From Apis mellifera (lineage: Eukaryota; Arthropoda; Insecta; Hymenoptera; Apidae), in NCBI RefSeq assembly GCF_003254395.2, contig NC_037643.1, positions 14,092,963 through 14,156,962 on the forward strand: DNA of 64,000 bases, in the 5' to 3' direction. Within the stretch, counting starts at the first letter, position 1. Every line of letters begins with the position of its first letter. Below the pieces are notes generated by a model that saw only the letters and a program-made list of their open reading frames with translations, searched no databases and had not been told where the DNA came from. A program made the translations under genes and the position numbers. Below are positions 24,901 through 36,400 of the stretch, one piece after another.

Positions 24901-27900
24901 AAAAGATATTAGATCCTTAAATGAAATAATTGACAATTTTCAACCACAAATATTAAAAAACAAAAACAGAAATATAGATTCGATGGTTTGAGAGAATTTC
25001 CTAGCTTTACAATAAAAAACTTGATTAACTTATCTTCTAAAAAGATTCTTAAATGAAAGAAATTGAAAGAAATTGTCAATTTTCAATCACAAATATTAAA
25101 AAACAAAAACAGAAATATAGATTCGATGGTTTGAGACACAATTTCTTAGCTTTACAATAAAAAATTAACTTATTTTTTAAAAAGATACGAGATCCTTAAA
25201 TGAAAGAAATTGTCAATTTTCAATCACAGATATTAAAAAACAGAAATATAGATTCGATGAATCTAGCTTTACAATAAAAAATTTGTGACTTATCTTCTAA
25301 AAAGATACCAGATTAAATTTTGAAAATTGTCAATTTTCAATCACAAATATTAAAAAACAAAAACAGAAACAATATAGATTTGAGGGAATTTCCTAGCTTT
25401 ATAATAAAAAATTTGTGACTTATCTTCTAAAAAGATACGATCTTTTTAGATCTTTAAATGTTGAAAGAAATTGTCAATTTTCAATCACAGATATTAAAAA
25501 ACAGAAATATAAATTCAATGAATTTCCTAGCTTTACAATAAAAAATTTGATTAACTTATCCTTTAAAAAGATATGAGATCCTTAAATGAAAGAAATTGAA
25601 AGAAATTGAAAGAAATTGTCAATTTTCAATCACAAATATTAAAAAATAGAAATATAGATTCGATGAATTTCCTAGCTTTGCAATAAAAAATTTGATTAAC
25701 TTATCTTCTAAAAAGATACGAGATCTTTAAATGTTGAAAGAAATTGTCAATGTTTAATCACAAATGTTAAAAAACAAAAACAGAAACAGAAATATAGATT
25801 CGATGGTTTGAAGCACAATTTCCTAGCTTTATAATAAAAAATTTGATTAACTTATCTTCTAAAAAGATCCTTAAATAAAAGAAATTGAAAGAAATTGTCA
25901 ATTATTAATCGTCAATTGTCAAAAAATCTGTGACTTATTTTCTAAAAAGATCCTTAAATATTGAAATTTTGTTCATTCATATCTATTCGAATAAATGAAG
26001 TTTAATTCAAAAAGAAAGTAATTATTCCATTATTCCATCAAAGTAAATTCCATCCATAAAGTAATCATTCCATTAAAAATTCCACTATTCAAAGTCTCTG
26101 CTGTACATCGATACATACATGTGATTACTTTCTGCGCGTTCGTTTTCGAGACAAAATTACAAAAAAAACGATCGTTATATAGTTTTCAAACACCTGTTTG
26201 AAAAGATCAGAATCGGAGAAAGGTAAACCCAACAGCGTTAAATATTTCAATTACGATGATTAAAATATTTCACTCGAGTCTGGAGATGATTAAGCAGGAC
26301 GTGGGTATCAGCGCGACTTCCTTGACGGGCGATACGGGTCGGCGCACGTGCTGCTCTTCTCGCCGATTTTCTCTTAGTCGCCGAGAGATACTCGCCAACG
26401 AGATGCGGATCCGTTGCCGCGAAATTCTACTCCTCGTTCGATGAACAACAATATAATTGGAAAGAGGATCGAAGAAGAAGAAGAAGAAGTCTCGGTGTTT
26501 TTTGGGTGCAAGGATAAATAAAGAGAAGAAATTTTTGATTTTTGAAGGAAGAAAGATTTTGTGATCGGGGAAAAAATGTGAAAATTTTGTTCAGAAAATA
26601 TGAAGGAATTTTTTAAACGAGAAAAAGAGGATAAATGAATAAGTTGGATTGTTTTTCGATAGAGATTGGAAGAAAAGAATTTGAGAGAAGAAACTATGGG
26701 ATTTTAACATTTATGGAAATTACGAATTATGTCCGAAAAAGGGAGTAACAATCTCTGGAGAACAACTGGAAGAGATCCGTGATGGGAGGAAGTGAGTCAT
26801 AGGAATGATATTTCGAGACTGTTTAATGTAATTCAATAAAAATCGTGTATTCAAAACGATTTCATCCATTTACAGAAAGAAACTTCTCGTGCAGCTCGGC
26901 AAACCACAATCTCTTCTCTGTATCGTATAATTGATAAAAAGAAAAATAGGCGTTTCTTAAAGAAAATATTTTTTTCTTTTTTAATTAAATGATCGAATAA
27001 TTAATTCGATTGACCAAACTTGGTAGCTTGAATCAGTAGCTATTTTCATTTTATTTAAAAAAAGAAAGAAAGAAAAAACAGTATTCCTAAATATTATATA
27101 TACACATATTCTCTCAGCTTCGAGAAGAAAATTGTAAAAATCAAGAAGAAGAAAAATAAAATTCCAAAGGAAAACTTTTCTCGAAGGAAAATAAGAGATG
27201 AAAAGATTCAAATTCGAAGAAAACGAAGAAAACTTGTTCTATTCTGGATAAGAAAGAAAGAATTCGAGGAAGAATAAATTTGTTATCGATCGAGACGAAA
27301 TCGGCCGATTTCCTCGTCCCCGCTCGATCGATAAATCAGGTTCCCTAATTTATCAACGGAAGGAAATACAGTATCGCGGATGATCGGCGGCCTCGACCGT
27401 CGTTCGAAAACCGGTGAAAAGGAGGGAGGGAGGGCAGGACGAATATCTCAGTTCCCGGCAACGAGGCAGAGGAGCGTTCGATTCCGAGATATCGGCGAAT
27501 CGAAACCCTTTTCAGGGGTTACCCTTCGAAGGTAAGTGGCCGTCACTTCGAAATTCGAGAATTTCCTTTCCTCTTCCCTTTGCATGAATCTTCGATTTAA
27601 CGAATCTTAAAATAAGAAAATAATGACACGATCATCAAAGTGACTTAGATGATTTAGATAGTTTAGAAAATTACTCTCTCGATTTCACACTGCAAAAGGA
27701 GACTAGCTTCCTCTTTTATCGAAGCCATTTTATCTCCAAGCAACGAATGAAAGAAACGTCAAACTTTAAAAATTTCATATTATCCAGGGAGATCAAATAC
27801 TCACATTTCTCAAATAAATTTAAGAGTGTAAGTAAATTTGTAATTAAGAGTGTAATTTGTAATTTGTAAGAGTGTAGGTAAATTTGGTTGGCTTGGTTAT

Positions 27901-30900
27901 TAAATTACAATTATTTTTCAATAATAATGTGATAAAATAAACGAAGGAAGAGTGGAAAAAAAAAATTGACAAATTGAAACGAATAGATTCGGGTAAATTG
28001 GTCTGGTGGAAATCTGGAGGGAGGGAGGACAGAAGACAGGGGAGGAGAGAAGACAGTTTCGGGACGAGATGCAGTGATCGAAGTGGAGGAGCGCCTGGCA
28101 AAAGGCACGGCGTCACGTTATTTACGGCATGTTGTCACCCGTCGGGCCATCTGTAATGGCTGTTTTATGCCCCATTAAGATTATAGCTGGTGCATCCCGC
28201 GGTTGCACACCGGAGATTAAATCCCCGCATGTCGAATTGATTTATATCCGAAATATTCGAGCCCTTCCACCGCCCTTTTTCAACGCTTTTCAATCTTGTT
28301 TATCATCGATTTGTCATTCAACCTCGATCCTCCTCCTCCGTTGAGTTGTTTAATCGAGCTTGATTTTCGTGAAGAATTACAATCTTTGTTTTCATCGAGT
28401 TTGGAGTAGAAATTATTCGAAAAGGAGAGGAGGATGCGGTTGGATTTTGGAAATTTTGCAATTTGGAAGATTAAATAAGTAGTTTCAATGATAATTTGTA
28501 TTCACGTTTCGCAATGACGTTGATATATAGTATTTTAAAATTAGATCACGGACAGATTGAACAGACTTTTCCATTTTGTCCATCGAATTTCACTTCACTT
28601 CGAGATGAAACAAAAGACGAAAAATTAAAAAGAAAAGAAAAAAAAAATGACACGTGACTTCGATCAAAAGTCAATTTAAATCTACTCGAGTTAAGTAAAG
28701 TGAAGTATAAAGATATAAAAATATCGAGGATAGAGACACAACGAATCTCGAGAATCGAGCCAAATATATTCTCGATGAAGAAGAAAAATCTTCCGATAAA
28801 AAAATCAAATTTCGACAGAAAATAAAAAATCGAACGATGGTCCTCCAAGTCGAGTGGAGGATTTTTTATTCCAAACGCAGTTAATTTCCATATTTTTATA
28901 TTAAACGACAAATGGAGCGCGATGACGCTTCGACAGAAAGAGAGAGAGAGAGAGAACACATTCACAATTAGATAAACGATATATCTTGTTCCAATGATGA
29001 AAATACGAACAATGTAGAAATAATCGATGATCAATTTTCAAATTATTCTCATTAATTCTCACTGAGTGACACGTTAAATTAAATTTTAACCTAAAAAAAT
29101 TTTTAATCGATCGAAGAGAGGTTAGGAACGAGAGTTTGAAGTTTAAAAATGAATTCTCCATCTCCAAATTTAAAAATGAATTCTCCAAAATTCTTTTTCG
29201 TGAATAAAGAACAAAAAGAAAATGTGAAAATGTTAATTTTAAACGAGAGAAAAATTTGCAGAAGAATTGAAAGGCTACGTATCTAAAAAGTGAGGTTAGG
29301 TGAATGAAATTTCAAAAACTATCCTAAAGAATCCTAAAAGAAGCTGGAAAAATTTTGTCCACTGTTGTTGTACGGTTTACAGGAAGAGGATACGTCAATT
29401 TATAATTAATAAGGGGAAAAAAGATACGTTAACTGGGGAGACGTATAAATGTTCTGCGGAGATACGGTTAGCGGATGTCATCTTAAGATACGGAGGGAAG
29501 GGGAGGAGGCAATTGGAAACGACCAAGGTCAGATTGTTGAATAAAATAATAAATAATATTCCATCACTGCATTATTTCACTTTTTCAGAGAGAAAAAGGA
29601 AAAATAATAATCTAATATAAAATTTCAATTTCTTTATAAAACTCGTGACTCGATCAATTTAACATCATATTCTTTCGTATTCCATCTATTTTTCTTAACC
29701 AAAAATTGCTTCTTCGAGTAAAATTTCAACGATCTCGTTCACAGATAAGAAGACACCCCAAAATGGACTCCCTCCCTCCCTCCAGATTTCCTCCAAAAAC
29801 TTGACAAAAACGCGTGACAAGACACGTATACGTTTATATATATTTTTCAATCCTCTCCGTTTGGCTAATCGAGCGGATAAAAAAAAGAAATCGATATATC
29901 GATGTCGACGACCGGTCGTCTGTTTTTCATAACGATATCTCCCTCCATTAACACCACTCGCGAGGAAACATTATCCAATTCGATCGTCGCTGCGATGATT
30001 TCCATGATTTCTCTCTCTCTCTCTCTTTCTTTTTTTCCTCAATGACGGTTATAAACGAATATTGTATTAATTGGGAGAAAATAATAATCGGAACGAGAAT
30101 TATAAATAAAAGTTTAAAAGTTGGAGGAAAGATTATCAAGGTCGAGGACTTAGTTGGGAGTTGAGCTTCCCTCGGTCATTGAATTTATAAATACTTGACT
30201 TGACATTTGAATTGAATAATAATAATAATAATAACATGGAAAATACGGAGCGTTGTATCTGAGGTCAACCACGACAACACCTCGATAAAACGTATAGTAA
30301 GCGATTCAGGCGCCGCATTCGATTTATCATCTGAATTCCGCTCTTTTCTTTTTTTTCTTCTCTAGGTCAAAGTCACTGAGGCAAATTGTAATGCAACGTT
30401 GGCTCTCATTGATACATTGTTGTTCGGAAATACATACATCTTGCTATTTTCTTTTCTTTTCTTTCCTCGGTCGATAATGAAGAACAATCTCGATCGATAA
30501 TTGGATTCGATAATTGGCGCGCTCTTTTTGAATCGTTGAACGTGAGGTGTGTCATTTATGAATTAAAGGAAAGGGGTAAATTTTGTTTCTCTCGACATTG
30601 CTTCTTTTTCTATCAATGTTCGATGAATTGTGACGTGAAATTATGAAAATTGAAGGGGGAGGATTGAAGTAGTGAGAGATTGGATTTTAAAAATTTAAGA
30701 AATTGAAATTTGCCGTTGAAAAAGATAAAGAATTATTAAGAAATCACGCGAATGTGATTAAATGAGAATGGAAAGTGAATCATCGTTTGAAACATCGGTT
30801 ATAAAAACACGCTACTACACGGCCGTTTCATTGCCATCATCCGAGATTAACGTCAGACGGGCAAAAAATTTAAACGGCTAAACGAATATCCTTCTCTCTG

Positions 30901-33453
30901 AACATCTCTAAAAGGTCTTGGATCGATTTATAAAAATGATAAACCCGTTGTACACTTTCGATACAACAATGTAAACAGAATAAATGAAACAGTGAACCGC
31001 TTTGATCCTTTGATCGGACAAGTATTATAGAATTGATTAATAATGTGACGAAAGTAAATATGAATACAAAATTTCCAATGTTTCGTTTAATTTTCATTTC
31101 TAAGTTTCGTAGTTTAGATTCCTATTTAAAAAGTATATTAAAAAATCGTATAATATTCGTATAATGATATAATAATCGTATAATGATTCATAAACGTTAC
31201 AGTTACAAAATTTTCATACCACTTTTTCACTTTTTTAAAAATCGAAGAATCATTCTTCAAGGAAGAGAAAAATTTTCAGAATTTCAAGTTTCGAGATTTT
31301 TTCAAATTCTTATCAAAATCGTAAACTATTATTGTATCATCGTGTCACAAAAAAAAAAAAGAAAGAGAAAGAAAGAAAATTCTTTCGAATTCAAATTCTT
31401 ATGAAAATCGCAAATCGAAAGGATTTCTAAAAAAATCATCATAGTATCGTCATCATTCAAATTAAAATATTCAAAAATTAAAAAAAAAAAAAAAAAAGGA
31501 AGAGAAAGAAAGAAAATTTCCAGAATTTCAAATTCAAATCCTCATCAAAATCGTAAAAATCAAAATGATTCTTAAATTTCCGCGCCGCATAGAAAAAGAA
31601 AGCCTAAAATAATTAAAGAAGCCATCGTTTTTTGCATGCTCAAAAATTAAAAAAAAAAAACAAAAAGAGAAAGAAAAAAAATTTCCAAAATTTCAAGTTC
31701 CTTTGAATTCAAATTCTTATGAAAATTGTAAATCGAAAGGATTTTTAAAAGAACCATCATTGTATCGCTCACATATTCAAAAATTAAAAAAAAAAATTTT
31801 CCAAAATTTCAAGTTCCTTCGAATTGAAATCCTCGTCAAAATCGCAAATCAAAAAGATTTCTAAAAAAAAAAAACATCATTGTACCGTCGTCGCTCACAT
31901 ATTCAAAAATTAAAAAAAAAAAATTTCCAAAATTTCAAGTTCCTTCGAATTGAAATCCTCGTCAAAATCACAAATCGAAAGAATTCCTAAAAGGAACCAT
32001 CATTGTATCGCTGACATATTCAAAAATTTAAAAAAAAAAAAACAAAGAGAAAAAAAAAATTTCCAAAATTTCAAGTTCCTTCGAATTGAAATCGCAGATC
32101 GAAAGGATTTCTAAAAGAAGAACCATTACCGTGATCAATCGCTCAAAAATTAAAAAAAACAAAAACAAAACTTGCAAAATTAAAAAAAAAAATTTCAAAA
32201 ATTTCAAGTTCCTTCGAATTGAAATTCTCGTCAAAATCGCAAATCGAAAGGAAAAACCATTATCGTATCGTCATCAATCGCTCAAAAATTAAAAAAAAAC
32301 AAAAACAAAACTTGCAAAATTAAAAAAAAAAATTTCCAAAATTTCAATTTCCTGCAAAAGCGCGAAAAGTTTCGCAGAACTTGACAGAATCGAAATTCCA
32401 ACCCTTTCCTTTAAAATAATATTACTTTCCAAGAAATTTCATATTTCCACGCGCAAGGGAAAGAAAAGGCTTAAAGGAAAGCTTCGCGACGACCATCGTC
32501 GTCGACTTGGCCAACCTCGGCCGACCACCACGTGGCCGCGCGTTTCTCCCTCTCCCGCGGATCTCGCGGGTTCACCCTGCCGATCTCTCGAGTCGAGCGA
32601 GTCGCTGGTGGCCGATTATCGGGGGTGGCTGGTGTCGTAAATAACAAGCGCGGCGTGCAACCGTGCGCCGGCCAGCCAATTTGGCCGTCCCGTTTGGCGC
32701 GTCTGCCGGTGTTCTGGGACCCGTGGCTCCCTTGGGAGGAGCGACGGCGACGGGACCGGGTGGCACAGCCTTCGATTATCTCGTGTGTGACGACAAGCCA
32801 ACGCACACGGGATGGCCGCACTCTCTTTCTCGCCTCGCCTCGGGATCGAGGGAATAGGCCAGTTGGAGATCGCGGCCGCGAACGAGAGGGTTGAGTGATC
32901 CGCTCGATCTTAAACCCCTTTCGATTTCTCGCTCGCCTCGATCGCTTGGAGAATATCTTGTTTTCGTTCCTCTCTCTCTCTCTCTCCTTCACGACCGTTA
33001 TTGTTGTTATTGTAACAATAATAATGACGATGATGATTATAGGGTGATGATAGTTGGGAGGGGAGGGAAAAATTTTGGAAAATTTTGAAAGAAGAATTTT
33101 TGGTTGAGGATTCGATCGAGGAGAAAGATCGAGGAAGAGGAATTCGATGGATACGAAGGGAGATTCTCTTGTTGGGAAGACGATAGTGTTTTGAAGATTT
33201 TTTTCCTTCTTTTTTTATGTATAGAAGATTATTTTGAAGAATATTTGGAAGGGAAATTGTTAGAAGTTCGAAGGAGAGGGAAAGCGTGGTAACATATTCA
33301 CCGTACTTGTTATACGGTTAACCTTGTAACAGTGGCAATCGGAAGTGATAGTGCGCGAGAGGAAATCAAGAGAGTGATTAATGGTGGAATAATTGTATGT
33401 AAAGCGAATAATAAAAGAAGTAAGAAGAGACGTAAAAACGTTCGTTGTTTTAT

Positions 33454-33496
<43 letters not shown>

Positions 33497-36400
33497 GGTT
33501 GGATAATAGATTACGATATAGAATAAAATTGGCAAGATGATAGAAGAAGCTGCGATGTTCGATGTGAGTAAAAGTTAATACTCGTTATCGTAGAAACGAA
33601 TAATTTCCTCGATTTTTCCTTTTTTCTTTTTCTTTTTAATCTTTTAATCGTCTACTATCTGTCAAGACAGAGTTAATATAGAGATAATATAAATTGTTAA
33701 CATCGAGGAATTATTTAAAAATAAAAGAATTATCGTTATTATACTAGAGTTGAAACTTTGATATCTGATCTAATCTTCCACACTGATTCTAAACACTTTT
33801 TTCTAAAACAGTTCTCTACTTAATCGTTTAAAACGAGACGAATTTAAACGCGATCCAATCAAAGAAGAAGCAACATCTCTATTACCATAACCCATCCCAA
33901 GAAAGAAAAGAAAGAAAAGAAAAAAAAAAAAAAAAATAACACAAAGCAATATAATCGCGCTCATCCACGTTTTCCTCTTTATTTTCACTGCCGATAACTC
34001 GAAATAGAACTTAATGTTAATCAACAGATATAGAGCGTTCGCGCCGCATGAGTTATTGTCGGTATCTCCAAGAAACCGGCACGATTAATCCGAGACAAGT
34101 GATTCCTTCGCAATACAATAAACAGTTCTCGAGTTAAATTGCTCGCGAATCGGCAAATTTTTCTCTCCTGATTATCGCCCGTACCGCCAATCCTTTCAAA
34201 CGATCCATCCCTCTCCCCCCCTCCTTCTGTTTCATATTTTTCACCGTTTCGTATTTCCCTTTGGTTCTCGATCGACAGATGACGGACGAATTGCTGTTCT
34301 CCGCGTTGGGCCTGTCCATGGACACGGGCGTCGAGAGGCAATTGCTCTCCTCCAATCCGGCCACGTACGCGCTCGAATACGAGGGATCGTCCTCTTGCAG
34401 AACGACGCCGCACAGCGACGACTCGGAGATCGGCGATCCCCACGCGGCAAGCATCGGGAACCCGATCGGTTGTTACACGGATCTCAGTTGGCCGGCCAAG
34501 GGGCAATCGTCTTGGAACGAGTGGTGCGATAACAATTCGGCATCCTTGTCAGGTAAAGAGGAAATTTCTCGAAACTTTGTTCTTTCGAAACGAAACGAAA
34601 CGAAACGGAACGGAATGGAACGGAATGGATGGATGGATTGATTTTGAGTATATAACTCGTTTCCTGTTCCTCGTTCCGTATCAGGGAACGGATGTTTGAG
34701 CGAACTGAGCGAGCTGAGCGAGTTGGACTCGGAGCTGGAATGGTGTTTGGACAAAGGTTGGAACTCGGGGCTTCCGGAGAGGACGCCGTTGTGCACAGCG
34801 GGTTGCGAGGGTTTCCTACACTTGCCGTTGCCCGGCCCCCAACAACAAACGTTTCAACAGGGAGAGGAGCCGTTATGGGTGCTCGGGATCGACTTGAGGG
34901 CGCTCGACGACACGTTGGAGACAAGAGGTAATTGGTAACTTTCGATCGATAATGAAGATTTTCTCGAGGAAAAAATTTTAATCGAGGAGAGCTCGTTTTA
35001 CCTGATTCGTTCGACGAATGTTTCAAGATTACAACAACAATCGAGTGGAAGGGGATATCTCGTCTGCGGCTGCAGCGGCATTGGCGACGCACGATTACAC
35101 TAATCGCAGTTTGGCGAGCGCGGCGGAAGATCGATGCTTTCCTTGTACTTATCAAGGATGCGTGAAGGTATTTATATTGTAATTAACACGTTGAGAATTC
35201 AAACTTTCACACAAATTGTACAATTTCGTTGACAATTTAATAACGAAATGCAGGTTTACGCAAAAGCGTCCCACCTCAAGGCTCATTTACGTCGACACAC
35301 TGGCGAGAAACCGTTCGCGTGCACGTGGTCCGGCTGCGGATGGCGCTTTAGTCGATCCGACGAATTGGCAAGGCATCGTCGATCCCACTCGGGCGTGAAA
35401 CCTTATCCCTGCGAAATGTGCTCGAAAAGGTTCGCGCGCAGCGATCATCTGGCCAAACATCGCAAAGTGCATAGGAAAAACGCGTATTCGCTATTTCACG
35501 GAGGTAGAGGTCTGCGTGGAGGGAAGATGAATTCGATTCTACCTGCGGAGATTTAGTCAATTTTTTTCTTTCGTAATCGATAAGGATGATTTCGAAACGA
35601 TAAGGGGAGGGAGAAAACTTTCCTTCCAAATTTCCCGAATCGGCAATCTCGTTATTTTCTTACGATGAGAAGATTTAATCGCGAAGAGAAATTGTACTTC
35701 GTTCTTGACGCGTGAACGATCGATGGAAAATAATTTCCATATAGAAATTTTACACGTAAATATATTTTTTTAATGATTGATTTGAAGACGAGACATTTAC
35801 CTAATTAATATAATGATAATATTAATATCGACAAAAGAGATCGAACAAGATTACTCGTGTAATCTTTCGTCTAGAATGTTGAACTGAATTAAGTGACTTT
35901 ATAAAATGACAATAAATATTGTTAAAAATAAAATAAATTGTTTGTCAATTATTGAATATACTCCTATATAATCCTAATAAAATTGTAGAAGAAATCAATT
36001 GATATAAATTCTTTTTAATAAAAAATGATTTGAAGATGTTCTACTATTTTACATGTTAAAATATTTTTTAAAATTTAAATTGAATTTTCTAGAATTGAAT
36101 GCACAATAATATAATATAAATAATATTATTGTATTAAGAAATATGTTTAATTCTCTCTATATAGCTAATGAGAAAAATTATCATTTTTTTGCAACTTTGA
36201 TATTTAATCATCATTTTAATTTATCATTATCATTATAACTACTGTGATTATCATTACTGTGACTAATGTGACTTAGTAACATAAATTAAGAATAAATAAA
36301 CTTAGATTTAATAGCATCATTCTATAAATGTATAATCTCATTAATTTCAAACTTACCATATCTTTTGAAAATGGTCTTCGAGGATTAATATTCTTGCTGC

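Larger units (their letters stand above)
24410..36356 (-). other. 11.9-kb CAF-1 p150 intron 5 hosting a KLF gene, two arrays and GC islands
   Basis: Donor CAAAAGATATG|GTAAGT at 36356, acceptor CTCTCCCCAG at 24410. Coding phase is 0 on both sides, and the flanking peptides (RPFSKDM before, EYFNYEIDSDEEW after) are contiguous in the family. The intron carries a tandem array at each side, GC-rich islands near 26.3, 27.4, 28.1 and 32.7 kb, and the complete KLF15-like gene on the opposite strand. Confidence 0.88.

Noticed and set aside
29300..29620. 106-codon basic frame in the CAF-1 intron
   Set aside because: No domain, no splice partners, and the length is within chance for the amount of sequence scanned.
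32471..32992. 173-codon minus and 120-codon plus frames in the 32.7-kb GC island
   Set aside because: Mutually overlapping, composition-driven, no recognised motif and no usable splice phase.
34021..35155. Minus-strand frames of 161 and 223 codons over the KLF exons
   Set aside because: They are antisense shadows of the KLF coding exons and run across its introns.
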